A stretch of 39,664 nt of DNA from Pirellulales bacterium (GTDB taxonomy: Bacteria > Planctomycetota > Planctomycetia > Pirellulales > UBA1268): assembly GCA_017853835.1 (NCBI GenBank), contig JAFMIU010000028.1:1-39664 (forward strand), written 5' to 3'. The position numbers and the translations under genes were made by a program. Each line of letters opens with the position of its first letter. The stretch's first letter is position 1. Of this stretch, positions 1 through 8,793 are shown in pieces. The notes under the pieces are model-generated. The model did not search any database, was not told the origin of the DNA, and was given only the letters and a program-made list of their open reading frames with translations.

Positions 1-955
1 GCCCAGCCCAGCCGACGGCATCGTTGACCATCGTGCCGGGATCCTTGCCCACCTGGGGATCAACGCCCCGCTCACGAACCCAGTAGATGAGCAGCAGGGC
101 CGCGCAGATCCACGCGACGTAGTGTCCGAGAAACATCCCCGACGCGCTCGCCCAGCCGGCGCTCGGCCTCTTCGCGAAGCGCAGCACCGACAGGTCGGCC
201 ATGCCGAGGTGCATCGCCGCGTTGCAAAACCACCCGAAGAACACGATGCCGAGAAACGAGATCGTCCGAGGCGTCCCCTCGGCGGGCGTGAGGAGGGCCC
301 AGACATCGGCCGTGTGAAGCCGGCCGAGCGTGATCAGCGCGCAGGAGACGAAGATCAGAAACATCCACGGCGCCGCAAAGTGCCCGACCTGGGCCACCAC
401 GCCGTAGCCCTTCAGGGCGACCGTGGTCATCGCCACACCGATGACCACGCAGGAGATGATCCACGCGGGCCCGGTGGGCATCGTCGACTGGAACGTTGGC
501 ATTTCGATCGTGCCGGCCGGGAAGAACGGCCCCACCGCTGTGGCCGACACGGTGATCATGGATCCGGCGAGGAAGCAGAAGAGGAGACCGTTGGCGAGGT
601 TGTAGAGCTTCACGAGCCAGCCACCGGCGATCTTCTCGAGCTTGTAATAGAGCGTGAGCCGCTCACTGCAGGCGATCGTCGCCGTGAGGTAGCGCCAGGT
701 GAGCACGGCCAGCAGATTGCCGAGGAAGAGCCCGACGATCAGGCCGAAGGCGTCGGCCCCCCATTTCACGAACAGCGGACCGATCATGAACTCGGTGCCG
801 GCGGTGTGTTCGCCGGCATACATGCCCCAGAAGGCCGTGGGCCCCTTGAGCGCCTTCTCGGGAACGCGGCGCCGTTCGAACTCGCTCGATGCGGCGTGCT
901 CCAGTTCCTCGACGTCGTGCAGCACCGTCTCCACGTCGTGCATCAAGTCGCTCAT
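1..955 (-). CDS. NCS1-like (purine-cytosine permease-type) membrane transporter, partial
   Basis: The reading frame runs from an ATG at 955 off the left edge, giving 318 N-terminal residues and no stop. After a hydrophilic N-terminus of about 40 residues comes the stretch [13 protein letters not shown] (about 44-56), which resembles the first helix of the nucleobase:cation symporter-1 family. Several hydrophobic segments follow, at about 68-95, 118-145, 163-190, 194-212, 230-255 and 272-293. The start overlaps the rhaA stop as ATGA, so the two genes are probably translationally coupled, and I infer that the substrate is rhamnose or a related sugar rather than a nucleobase. It does not look like RhaT. 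Family assignment is by eye; the substrate is unproven. Confidence 0.75.
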   Translation of the reverse strand, partial: MSDLMHDVETVLHDVEELEHAASSEFERRRVPEKALKGPTAFWGMYAGEHTAGTEFMIGPLFVKWGADAFGLIVGLFLGNLLAVLTWRYLTATIACSERLTLYYKLEKIAGGWLVKLYNLANGLLFCFLAGSMITVSATAVGPFFPAGTIEMPTFQSTMPTGPAWIISCVVIGVAMTTVALKGYGVVAQVGHFAAPWMFLIFVSCALITLGRLHTADVWALLTPAEGTPRTISFLGIVFFGWFCNAAMHLGMADLSVLRFAKRPSAGWASASGMFLGHYVAWICAALLLIYWVRERGVDPQVGKDPGTMVNDAVGWAG

Positions 956-2217
956 GTTCGCTTCCCCATGACGTTCTTCTCGTACTTCCGCACGTCGTCG
1001 AGCCAGGCCTCGCCGACGGGCACTCCCTTGGAGTGGCAATAGTGATCCCAGATCGCTCCGAAGGGCAACCCCTTCGCCTCCTCCTGGAAGGCGAGGCGGG
1101 CCGTGAGGTCGCCCTCCCTCTCCGCCTTGCGAATCGCCGGAGGCTCGAGCAGGGCGATCAGCAGGGCCCGGAGCATGTTTCGCGTGCCGATCGCCCAGGC
1201 GGCAATCCGGTTGATGCTGGCATCGAAGTAGTCGAGCCCGACATGCACCCGCGACACGTCGCCGCAGGCCACGATCTCTCGGGCGATCGCCAGAAGATCA
1301 TCGGTGAGCGTCACCACATGGTCACTGTCCCAGCGAACGCCCCGGCTCACGTGGAGCAGGATCTCGGGCAGATACACGAGCACGCTCGAAATCTTGTCGG
1401 AGATGCTCTCGGTGGGATGGTAGTGGCCGGCATCGAGACAGAGCAGCTTCTTGCGCGTGACGCAGTAGCCGAGGTAAAACTCACTCGACCCCACGGTGCA
1501 ACTCTCGCTGCCGATGCCGAAGAGCTTGGGCTCCACGGCGTCGAGGTTGTGCTTCGGCGACAGCGGCTTCTCAAACACCGCGTCGAGCGACTCGGCGAGC
1601 CGCTCGCGGGGCGCCAGCCGGTCGGCGGGCGTGTCCTTGAACCCGTCGGGCACCCAGACGTTTGTCACGCAGGGAGTGCCGAGCGCCTTGCCCATGGCCG
1701 CCCCGATCTCCCGCGACCGGCGACAGTGCTCGATCCAAAACCTCCGGATGCCGCGGTCGGCGTGGGAGAGCGTGAAGCCGTCGGCTGCCTTGGGGTGCGA
1801 GAAGCAGGTGGGATTGAAATCGAGGCCCACGCCCCGGCTCTTGGCCCAGGCGATCCAGTTGGCGAAGTGCGAGGCGTCGATCTCGTCGCGATCGACCTTC
1901 TTGCCGCCAAACTCGCCGTAGAAGGCATGGAGGTTGAGCCGATGCTTCCCGGGGATCACACCCAGAGCCGCATCGAGGTCGCTGCGGAGTTCGTCGGGTG
2001 TGCGGGCACGGCCGGGATAGTTGCCCGTCACGGCGAGGCCGCCGCCGACGGATCCTCCCTGATGCTCAAACCCTCCCACGTCGTCCCCCTGCCAGCAGTG
2101 AAGCGACACGGGAATCTTGGCGAGGGCGGCACAGGCCTTGTCGGCATTCACGCCGAGGGATTCGTAGCGGTCGCGGGCATTCTTGTAGGCGGATTCGATC
2201 TGCTTGGCGGTGGGCAT
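952..2217 (-). CDS. rhaA: L-rhamnose isomerase
   Basis: It interconverts L-rhamnose and L-rhamnulose in the cytoplasm, the first step of rhamnose catabolism. The 421-residue product matches the usual length (E. coli RhaA is 419) and is similar throughout: HCWQGDD near 40-46, [12 protein letters not shown] near 131-142, [11 protein letters not shown] near 226-236, [11 protein letters not shown] near 260-270 and RWDSDH near 295-300. Glu229, Asp262, His265, His289, Asp297 and Asp299 correspond to the metal ligands known in the E. coli enzyme. The ATG at 2217 aligns with the known N-terminus; the frame is open upstream, but that part has no family similarity. No kinase or aldolase gene is visible here; they may lie to the left of the window. 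Confidence 0.97.
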   Translation of the reverse strand: MPTAKQIESAYKNARDRYESLGVNADKACAALAKIPVSLHCWQGDDVGGFEHQGGSVGGGLAVTGNYPGRARTPDELRSDLDAALGVIPGKHRLNLHAFYGEFGGKKVDRDEIDASHFANWIAWAKSRGVGLDFNPTCFSHPKAADGFTLSHADRGIRRFWIEHCRRSREIGAAMGKALGTPCVTNVWVPDGFKDTPADRLAPRERLAESLDAVFEKPLSPKHNLDAVEPKLFGIGSESCTVGSSEFYLGYCVTRKKLLCLDAGHYHPTESISDKISSVLVYLPEILLHVSRGVRWDSDHVVTLTDDLLAIAREIVACGDVSRVHVGLDYFDASINRIAAWAIGTRNMLRALLIALLEPPAIRKAEREGDLTARLAFQEEAKGLPFGAIWDHYCHSKGVPVGEAWLDDVRKYEKNVMGKRT

Positions 2218-2528
2218 GCTGTGTCGCTCGGATGGTCGCGGGTGGACTCGAACACGGGATCGGAACCGCCGCAGCCGTTCGACCTGCCGGCCCCGTGAGC
2301 CGGGCCACGATTCTGCCCTGCCTGCAAAAAAAAGCCAACTGCGCAGCACCGTGGTGGATCCGAATCCCAGGCTGCCATCAATCGGACGAGCGGCCGAGAG
2401 AAACAGGGACTCGCCGAATTCCCGTGCCTGCTGAGGGAGCGTCGGTGCCGAGCATCACGACCCCGGCTCCGGCCGGGCTGGCCCATGGCGGACCAGCCCG
2501 GCATGGCGACAGCGGAATCGTGACCGGA
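2218..2528. other. Intergenic region upstream of rhaA
   Basis: About 310 bp without a convincing gene. It holds the leader of rhaA (minus strand), with a run of eight A on the plus strand at 2326-2333, and the hairpin listed separately at 2472-2502. No clear sigma-70 promoter or strong Shine-Dalgarno could be picked out ahead of rhaA. Open frames crossing it are poor in recognisable protein features. Confidence 0.5.
2472..2502 (-). terminator. Strong hairpin after the small Cys protein gene
   Basis: A perfect 10-bp stem (GCCGGGCTGG / CCAGCCCGGC) with an 11-nt loop lies 27 bp past the stop of the minus-strand gene ending at 2529. No U-tract follows, so it would be a non-canonical terminator or an mRNA 3'-end stabiliser separating that gene from rhaA. 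Confidence 0.45.
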
Positions 2529-2753
2529 TCAGTGCTTCTGAATCCAGAAGTGGGTCTGCTTCATGTCCTTGGCGGGGCACTTCGCCGTCCGCAGCTGCGC
2601 GGGCATGCTCTCGCCCTGATACTGCTGGTGGCAGAAGTTGCATTCCCAGATTTTCGTGGCGGCGAACACCACTCCGGCATACGACGCCACACCGACCGCA
2701 ACAGCCGAGACAATGATGAGACCACGGACAAAGGAACGACGATCGGTACTCAT
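2529..2753 (-). CDS. Small exported protein with CxxC motif
   Basis: A 74-residue product with a charged start (MSTDRRSFVRG), a hydrophobic signal or anchor segment at about 11-31 ending near VFA, and a short C-terminal domain reading WECNFCHQQYQGE then KCPAKDMKQTHFW. The CxxC plus a third Cys suggests a small metal-binding (zinc-ribbon or rubredoxin-like) knuckle, but with only three cysteines this is weak. RRSF resembles a short Tat motif. A GGAG-like sequence lies about 10 nt before the ATG, and a hairpin follows the gene. I do not recognise a named family; the function is unknown. Confidence 0.6.
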   Translation of the reverse strand: MSTDRRSFVRGLIIVSAVAVGVASYAGVVFAATKIWECNFCHQQYQGESMPAQLRTAKCPAKDMKQTHFWIQKH

Positions 2754-2925
2754 GGAAGATAGTCTCCGAGGTTCGGCAGCAGCCGATGCAGACCGTGCGC
2801 CGGCCGCCCACCACGAGGCAGCCTATCACTCGGCCGGGTGGTTCGGTAGCGGGAAGCGACGCAGGATGAGATGCCGCCGTGCCGCGGCGGTGGATCGGAA
2901 AGACCTGAGTTCCAGCAGGCCCTCG

Positions 2926-3792
2926 TCAGTCCTCCGGCAGCCGGGCGAGCACCCGCAGCGGGCCGCCACTGCCGCCGGCGATCTTCATGGGCAGCGCCGC
3001 CACAAACGAGCCTTCCTCGGGCAACTGCTCGAGCCCGTCGAGGTTCTCGAAGATCGGCACATTCGCCTTGCAGAGGTTCACATGCGAGCCGAAGAGCGTC
3101 GACGGGCCATGGTCGATGCTGGCGGTATCGATGCCCACCGCCTTCACACGACGGTGCTCCACGAGCCACTTCGCCGCGTCGGGCGAGAGCCCCGGAAACC
3201 TCAGAAGCGGCACCGCCTCCGCTCCCTTCACATCCGTGCCCAGGTAGGCCGTGCGGTCGCCCCATCGTCTCGACCAGCCAGTGCGCAGCAGCACGATCAC
3301 ATCCACCAGCTGCCGGCCGTGGGCCTCTTCCCAGGCCACGAAATCATCGGGGGAGACCTCATACACAGGATTCGCGTCACAGGCCCGCCTCACGTCGATC
3401 ACGACCGCCTCGCCCACGAGTCGCGATGGTTCGATCTGGTCGGCGGTGTGCATCCCCTCGGCGAAATGCCGCGGCGCGTCGAGATGGGTGCCGCCATGCT
3501 CGGCCGTCGCAAAACGGTTCGCGGCGTAGTAGTAGCCCTTGGGGTTGGGGCCGTTGGTGCCCGGCTCGAACTGAAAGCCCTTCTCCGTGGGCCAGTAGAT
3601 CGTGCTCGCATCGAACGCGTGCGTGAGATCGAGCCAGGTGCCCGCGGCAAACCGTCCCGCCTCAGAGGACGCCGGTGCCGCGACGGCCCTCGCCCCCTCC
3701 GTGGAGCGCGGTGGCGCCACGGTCACCTGCGCGAGGGCCAGCGCGGCCAATCCGCTCACCCCCGCCGCCGCCACAAAGGAGCGATGGATCAT
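2926..3792 (-). CDS. Cyclase-family (kynurenine formamidase-like) hydrolase, exported
   Basis: 288 residues with an N-terminal signal peptide (about 1-22). The metal-binding signature of the cyclase/formamidase family (PF04199), HGGTHLDAPRHF, is at 99-110, with His99, His103 and Asp105 as the expected Zn/Mn ligands. GIDTASIDHGPS further on matches the second conserved block. Such enzymes hydrolyse amides or cyclic esters; the substrate here is unknown. The gene begins 17 bp after the stop of the Gly-rich protein gene, so it is probably the last gene of a three-gene minus-strand operon. Confidence 0.88.
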   Translation of the reverse strand: MIHRSFVAAAGVSGLAALALAQVTVAPPRSTEGARAVAAPASSEAGRFAAGTWLDLTHAFDASTIYWPTEKGFQFEPGTNGPNPKGYYYAANRFATAEHGGTHLDAPRHFAEGMHTADQIEPSRLVGEAVVIDVRRACDANPVYEVSPDDFVAWEEAHGRQLVDVIVLLRTGWSRRWGDRTAYLGTDVKGAEAVPLLRFPGLSPDAAKWLVEHRRVKAVGIDTASIDHGPSTLFGSHVNLCKANVPIFENLDGLEQLPEEGSFVAALPMKIAGGSGGPLRVLARLPED

Positions 3793-3809
3793 GGTGCCGA
3801 GTGCCCCGA

Positions 3810-5030
3810 TCAGCCGGCTCCTCCGTCGGGAGTGCCGCCCGTGGCACCCGTCTTGTCGCCACCGGCCTTGTCGTCCACCCGCACGAGCAGCATCTGCTCG
3901 ACCTTGCCGCCGTCGCGGTGCACGAGAATGGTGGTCTGCTGCTCGGTGAGATTCGACAGGCCGGCCTCATAGACGGGCGTCTTCTTGTCGCCGATCGTCC
4001 AGGCGGCCCGCTGGGTTTTCTTGTCGACCTTGCCGGTGATGTTCATGGTGGAATCACTCACCGCATCGTAGTAGGTGCCACGAAGCAGGCCCGCCTTGTC
4101 GATGGCCAGGCTCATGAACGTGCTCGGGTTGGTCTCCTCGGATCGGGCCAGTGCAAACACGCCGAGCGGACGCCACTGATCGTTCTGGGCGATCGATGCA
4201 TCGGGGCCGCCCTGCTGGGCCAGATCGGAGGCCTGCTGGGCGTATTCCTCGGCCGAACCCACCCGCTCGCCCTGCACATACACGCCGTCGTCCTGATAGC
4301 AGACGGTGGAGCCGTAGTTGTAGGCCATCGGGGCCGCTCCATAGCCACCCCAGCCGGCGAGGTCGCCCCACGCCATGGCCGTCATCATGCCGATGCCGAA
4401 GCCCCAGCCCCAGCCACCCCACCATCCGCCCGGCCACCAGGCACCGAAGTGATCGCCATACCAGCCGCGGCCACCATACCAGCCGCCGCGATAAAAATTG
4501 TTGCGAATCGCACTGCCGCGGTCGGCCAGCGCGCCGCCGGAAAAAGCCCGCACCCCACCGGCCCCGACCAGATTCCGTCCGAGCCCCTGCGAGGCGATCC
4601 GCTGAAAGTCGGAACGCGACAGTTCGCCGGCGCCGGCGAAGTGCGCTCCGCCGACATCACGGGCCGCGCCGCCAAGGTCCCGCGTCCCACCGCCGTCGAG
4701 GCGAGCACCACCAAGGTCGCCGCCACGCAGGCCACCGCCGACGTCTGGACGGGCACCGCCACCGAAGCCACCGCCGCCAAAATCAGGACGACCGCCGCCA
4801 CCAAAGCCACCGCCACCAAAATCGCCGCGTCCACCACCACCCCCAAAGCCACCGCCCCCAAAGCCACCGCCGCCAAACCCGCCGCCACCGCCGTGAAAGC
4901 CGCCGCCGCCCCCGTGGCCGCCGCCGCCTCCATGGGCCCAGACCGCACATGGCGCTATCACCTGGCACAGCGCCACGGTGAAGGCCACCACCATCCGCGA
5001 ACCACGCGGCGATGCGACACAACGATGCAT
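3810..5030 (-). CDS. Gly-rich secreted protein
   Basis: From ATG 5030, 406 residues: a signal peptide ending near AVWA (about 32), then about 90 residues of GGGGFGG/GGGGRxDFGG repeats, a Trp/Gly-rich stretch (GGWYGGRGWYGDHFGAWWPGG) and a more ordinary C-terminal domain of about 150 residues with Thr- and Lys-rich beta-like sequence. A GGGAG 9 nt before this ATG supports the start. An alternative ATG at 5054 would give TGATG coupling to the gene upstream. The acidic, Gly-rich end (GGDKTGATGGTPDGGAG) may be a linker. No enzymatic motif is seen; an envelope or surface role is my inference. Confidence 0.75.
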   Translation of the reverse strand: MHRCVASPRGSRMVVAFTVALCQVIAPCAVWAHGGGGGHGGGGGFHGGGGGFGGGGFGGGGFGGGGGRGDFGGGGFGGGGRPDFGGGGFGGGARPDVGGGLRGGDLGGARLDGGGTRDLGGAARDVGGAHFAGAGELSRSDFQRIASQGLGRNLVGAGGVRAFSGGALADRGSAIRNNFYRGGWYGGRGWYGDHFGAWWPGGWWGGWGWGFGIGMMTAMAWGDLAGWGGYGAAPMAYNYGSTVCYQDDGVYVQGERVGSAEEYAQQASDLAQQGGPDASIAQNDQWRPLGVFALARSEETNPSTFMSLAIDKAGLLRGTYYDAVSDSTMNITGKVDKKTQRAAWTIGDKKTPVYEAGLSNLTEQQTTILVHRDGGKVEQMLLVRVDDKAGGDKTGATGGTPDGGAG

Positions 5031-5053
5031 GAACGTGTTCTCCCGGAAACCCA

Positions 5054-5980
5054 TCACGGAACCTTCTTGAAGTGGATCGGCTCGGCGTCGGGCAGCGGAA
5101 CCCCGTCGATCGACCGCTCCACCATGTGCGTCGTCGCACGTCCCTCGCCGGTCGGCGAGATCACCTGAACCCAGCGGGCCACCTTGCCGCTCACGGCGTC
5201 GCTCGGCGTGCCCGTCATCACCTTCTCGAACGACACCCCGTCAGATTCAAAGTGCCCTTCCCCGCGGGCTCCCGTGGAATCAAACACCCACGCGCGAATG
5301 AGGCCGGCATCGCGGTCGGCATGGATGATCTCCATCGATTCGATGCCGTCTTTCAGCACCGCCGCCACGCCGGGCTTCGGCGTGATGGTGGTGCGGCCCA
5401 CGATCGCGTAGCCACCCAGCGCTCGCTCATAGTGGATCTCAACAGTCGATCGACCGACGATCTCGCCGCGCCAGGTGCCGAGCATCCAATCGAGGTCATC
5501 GAGAGCAGCGACGTGGGCCGGGGTCACCTTCGACTCGGTGAGCCGCCAGGTATCGCCTTCCTTCACCCGCACGCCCGTGAACCGCGACTCGACGGGCTTT
5601 TCACCAGGCGCTCGGGAGAACCGCATCACGCCGGCCACCCTGGCCAACGGTTCCGCGACAAGCTCGACGTCTCGCAGTTCCACTTGCAGCGTCGACTCAG
5701 GATGCCGCCCACGCCACGCCTTGATCGAGTCGACGATCGCACCGCGGCCGACGAGCCGTGAACCACCCTCGATGAGTTCCGCCCGTTCGGTCCACTGATT
5801 GCCGAGGGCGGCATAGTCGCCGGCGTTGAAGGCTGCCGCGTAGGCCGCGGAGGCCTCCTTGAGCTCATTCACGGCGGGCGGCGGTGTCACCGCCTCAGCC
5901 AGGGCCGGGATGCCCATCGAGCCGACACAGGCCCACACACCGGCAACCCAGACACCACTCATCAACACGATTGGTCGCAT
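5054..5980 (-). CDS. Secreted NTF2-like (SnoaL/DUF4440-type) two-domain protein
   Basis: 308 residues. The ATG at 5980 is preceded by GAGGAGGAG about 8 nt away, an excellent ribosome site, so the in-frame extension to 6043 is rejected. A signal peptide (about 1-30, ending near ALAEA) precedes a cone-shaped NTF2-type domain (EASAAYAAAFNAGDYAALGNQWTE) at about 38-150. A second domain beginning near DWMLGTWRGE resembles the lipocalin-like domains that often follow. It probably binds a small ligand or has a minor enzymatic role. It is the first gene of the operon with the Gly-rich protein and the cyclase; the downstream gene starts at or just after its stop. Confidence 0.8.
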   Translation of the reverse strand: MRPIVLMSGVWVAGVWACVGSMGIPALAEAVTPPPAVNELKEASAAYAAAFNAGDYAALGNQWTERAELIEGGSRLVGRGAIVDSIKAWRGRHPESTLQVELRDVELVAEPLARVAGVMRFSRAPGEKPVESRFTGVRVKEGDTWRLTESKVTPAHVAALDDLDWMLGTWRGEIVGRSTVEIHYERALGGYAIVGRTTITPKPGVAAVLKDGIESMEIIHADRDAGLIRAWVFDSTGARGEGHFESDGVSFEKVMTGTPSDAVSGKVARWVQVISPTGEGRATTHMVERSIDGVPLPDAEPIHFKKVP

Positions 5981-6075
5981 TCGCAACTCCTCCTCATCGC
6001 AGCGGGCCGATGCGCGGAAGGCCCGGAGCGACGAGTCTACCACTCTTCGTTCGCTCGGCGATCGTTGGGGGGGAG

Positions 6076-6099
6076 AAAAAAGACGCCATCCCAGGCGTC
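6076..6099 (-). terminator. Intrinsic terminator in the divergent intergenic region
   Basis: Read on the minus strand: GACGCC, a 6-nt loop, GGCGTC, then six T. This is a canonical rho-independent terminator. No minus-strand gene lies immediately upstream of it, so it would either attenuate the transcript of the operon starting at 5980 or block antisense transcription from the sulfatase side. Confidence 0.6.
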
Positions 6100-6184
6100 A
6101 GGCCCCACGGCCGTCGAGCGGGTCCGATAGACTTCTCCGCGACGACGCGGCAGGTCGCGGTCGTCTCCCACGCGAGGACTCGTC

Positions 6185-7600
6185 ATGCGGCTTCACCACC
6201 GGTTTCATCGGCCCGTGAGCCGCTGTGTGCTGCTCGCGATGGCGGCGTGGGGTGCGGCAGGCGCCAGCGGCGAGCCGGTGCGTCCCAATGTCCTGTTCAT
6301 CGTGGCCGACGACCTCGGCTGGGGCGACGTGGGGTGGCACGATGGCCCGGCGCGCACGCCCGTCATGGACCGGCTCGTGCGGGAGGGGGTGGAACTCGAC
6401 CGCCACTACGTGCAGCCGGTGTGCACGCCGACCCGCACGGCACTGCTGACCGGCCGCTACCCTGGGCGATTCGGGCCTCACACCATCGCGCCAAGCAACA
6501 ACCGGGCCCTGCCACCCGGCACCGTGACCATGGCCGACGCCTTTCGTTCCCTTGGCTACGCCACCGCGCAGACCGGGAAGTGGCACCTCGGATCGCGTCC
6601 AGAGTGGGGCCCCACCGCCTACGGCTTCGACCATTCGTATGGCTCCCTCACCGGGGCGGCCGACCCGTGGACCCACTCCTATCGGGCAGGCCCCTTTGAA
6701 AAAACCTGGCATCGCGATGGCCGGCGGCTTGACGAGCAAGGCAATGCCACCGAACTCGTCACGCGCGAGGCCGAGAAGACCATCCGCTCGGCGGCCGAAG
6801 CCGGGCGGTCACGGCAGCCGTGGTTTCTCTATGTCGCGTACCATGCGGTGCACGTGCCGGTCGACACTCCTGAGGCGTTCAAACGGCTCTACGACGGCAC
6901 CCGTTTTGACGACGATCCCGTTCGTCATGACTCGAGGCTTCGGATGCTGGCGATGGTGTCCCAGCTCGACGACGCCGTCGGACGATTGGTGACGGCCCTC
7001 GACGACACGGGCCAGCGGGCCGACACGCTCGTGGTGTTCACGAGCGACAACGGCGGCATCACGGCGGTCGAAAACCATTACGTCAGCGACGTTCCCGACT
7101 CGCCGCTCAACAGCGTCAACGCGCCGCTCCACGGCCAGAAAAACACGCTCTGGGAGGGAGGGGTGCGGGTGTGTGCATTCGCCCACTGGCCAGGCCGCCT
7201 GACGCCGCGCGTCTGCTCGGCCGTCGTGCATGCCGCCGACTGGTTTCCCACGCTGGCCGGCCTGACCGGCTGGACGCCACCGCACGATCTCCACTGGGAT
7301 GGCGAGGATCGATGGGGTGCGATCGCCGGCACCCACCCCGCACCAGCCCGTCGGCAGCCGGTGTGCATCGTGCACCGAAGCGGCCGCGCCGTGATCGGCG
7401 AGCGGTGGAAACTCATTCTCCGCACCAAGGCCCCATCCGCCCCGCAGCTCTACGACCTCGACGCCGATCCCTTCGAGACGACCGACGTCGCCGACGCCCA
7501 TCCGGAGGTCGTCGAGGGGTTGGTCGCGATCGCGGCGACCGATGCCACGCACGATGCCCCTTCGCTCCCCGACGATCTGAAGGGGCTCGGCATCGACTGA
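6185..7600 (+). CDS. Secreted sulfatase (type I, formylglycine-dependent)
   Basis: 471 residues with a signal peptide (about 1-29) followed at once by PNVLFIVADDLGWGDVG (Asp42, Asp43 as Ca ligands). The maturation motif CTPTR is at 80-84 (Cys80 becomes formylglycine), then TGKWHLG (Lys132, His134), His223 in YHAVHVP, SDNGG (Asp288, Asn289) and Lys319 in HGQKN, so every catalytic residue expected of the family is present. It hydrolyses sulfate esters, most likely on sulfated polysaccharides, in the periplasm or outside. GAGG about 7 nt upstream supports the ATG. No anaerobic sulfatase-maturating enzyme is seen in the window. Confidence 0.95.
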   Translation: MRLHHRFHRPVSRCVLLAMAAWGAAGASGEPVRPNVLFIVADDLGWGDVGWHDGPARTPVMDRLVREGVELDRHYVQPVCTPTRTALLTGRYPGRFGPHTIAPSNNRALPPGTVTMADAFRSLGYATAQTGKWHLGSRPEWGPTAYGFDHSYGSLTGAADPWTHSYRAGPFEKTWHRDGRRLDEQGNATELVTREAEKTIRSAAEAGRSRQPWFLYVAYHAVHVPVDTPEAFKRLYDGTRFDDDPVRHDSRLRMLAMVSQLDDAVGRLVTALDDTGQRADTLVVFTSDNGGITAVENHYVSDVPDSPLNSVNAPLHGQKNTLWEGGVRVCAFAHWPGRLTPRVCSAVVHAADWFPTLAGLTGWTPPHDLHWDGEDRWGAIAGTHPAPARRQPVCIVHRSGRAVIGERWKLILRTKAPSAPQLYDLDADPFETTDVADAHPEVVEGLVAIAATDATHDAPSLPDDLKGLGID

Positions 7601-7824
7601 CGTCGGGCGGCCTCCCTCGATGCCGCCCACGGGCCGGCATTCTACCCCACAACCTGACGCCGTGCGGCCGGGATTGCCGTGATCGTGCGGCGTTTTTCTG
7701 CCGCGCGGGCCGGGTGCTGACGGCTGTCGCGAACGCATCGCCCCATCGAGGCCTTTTTATTTCCCGCACGCGTCGCGGCCGATGACTTCCCCCGGCCGGC
7801 TTCCTCGGAAACGCCTATTCAGCC

Positions 7825-8049
7825 ATGCGCACCATCGTGTTCGCGGCCGTCACCACGGCTGCTCTCGTCCCCGTCTTCCCGGCGGCGGCCGCCGGAACGG
7901 GTTTTGATCCCCGGGTGATCACCTTCGGTGAAACCCGACAGCAGATTCAGGCCACGCCCATCACGCAGCGGCCCTACCGCCCGCTGCACGTCTACGGCAA
8001 CACCGTCCGCCGTCGGACCCAGCGGGGCAACTCCACGACGCAGCGTTGA
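7825..8049 (+). CDS. Small secreted protein, planctomycete-type
   Basis: 74 residues: signal peptide (about 1-23, ending AAAA), then a basic, Gln/Arg-rich mature part with the pattern QIQATPITQRPYRPLHVYGNTVRRR. I recall this pattern from short conserved planctomycete hypothetical proteins, but I cannot name a family. The intergenic stretch before it (7601-7824) holds only weak hairpins. The gene converges on the SprT-like gene. It may be cleaved at the dibasic and tribasic sites, but that is speculation. Confidence 0.55.
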   Translation: MRTIVFAAVTTAALVPVFPAAAAGTGFDPRVITFGETRQQIQATPITQRPYRPLHVYGNTVRRRTQRGNSTTQR

Positions 8050-8133
8050 TCGATCCACCGTCGTCGGCCCCTCGCGGACACGCGCACCAGCGTGCCTCCG
8101 CGAGGGTTCGACGCGGGCGGACGCTTCCTGACG

Positions 8134-8793
8134 TCATCCTCGCGGTTCGGGCGGCACGGGCAGCGGCTCGACGAACAGGAGGCCGTGAACCCGGTATTCG
8201 CGGCCCGTGCGGCGCTCGAAACACTGCCGGCGCGTGCGCACGAGGGGTCCGGCCCGGAAGGTATGCCGACCGTCGACACGAAACCACGTTCCATCGGCCA
8301 GGTCCTCCACCCGCACCCGGTTCTTCGGCGGATCGTCATAACGGGCCAGGGCGAGCACCAGCCGCCGATCGCTGCACGTGGCCGCCGCCGGATTCTCGAG
8401 GGAACGGGCGAGCGCCGCCGCCACGTCGTCGGGCAGCACGCCCGCGTCCACCACCGGCGCGAGCATGCTCGAAAACTCCCGCTTCCACTCCTCGCCGTGC
8501 GGCCGCAGCCGACGACGGCGCCGGCCATGCCGCTCCCAGGTGGCGGCGTGGGCGATCTCGTGAAGGAGGGTTGTCAGAAAGGCGTAGGGGTTGAGGTCGG
8601 CGTTCACGGTGATGCGGTGATGCCCGCGCCCCGCGAACGGCGGCCGATGATCGCCGAGCTTGGTCCGGCGGGGCCGCACCACGCGCAGCTCCACGGCCAA
8701 TCCCGTGAGGGCACGCGTCACGTGGCCGACCGCCTCGGCCGGGAGATGGGGCCGAAGGATTTCGAGCGCCTCGGGCCGGAGGGATCGCGTCAT
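8134..8793 (-). CDS. SprT-like zinc metalloprotease-fold protein
   Basis: 219 residues. The zincin signature HEIAH is at 78-82 (Glu79 catalytic) with a third ligand candidate His99 in PHGEEWKREF, as in SprT/Spartan-like domains. The preceding RITVNADLNPYAFLTTLLHE also fits that fold. The C-terminal part (LADGTWFRVDGRHTFRAG...) resembles the small beta-rich domain often following SprT cores. No DNA-binding motif is obvious. It overlaps the DUF1353 gene by 4 nt (ATGA) and is the last gene of a three-gene set with an emfourin-type inhibitor, which hints at a protease-related role. Confidence 0.85.
   Translation of the reverse strand: MTRSLRPEALEILRPHLPAEAVGHVTRALTGLAVELRVVRPRRTKLGDHRPPFAGRGHHRITVNADLNPYAFLTTLLHEIAHAATWERHGRRRRRLRPHGEEWKREFSSMLAPVVDAGVLPDDVAAALARSLENPAAATCSDRRLVLALARYDDPPKNRVRVEDLADGTWFRVDGRHTFRAGPLVRTRRQCFERRTGREYRVHGLLFVEPLPVPPEPRG

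Noticed and set aside
2221..2300. tRNA-like TTCGAGTCC...CCA on the minus strand before rhaA
   Set aside because: The T-arm stem does not pair and no matching acceptor 5' strand or anticodon arm exists.
3675..5168. A 497-codon plus-strand frame rich in Ala/Thr/Lys
   Set aside because: It is the complement of the Gly-rich repeats (GGN codons read in reverse) and has no ribosome site; the minus-strand gene has signal peptide and operon context.
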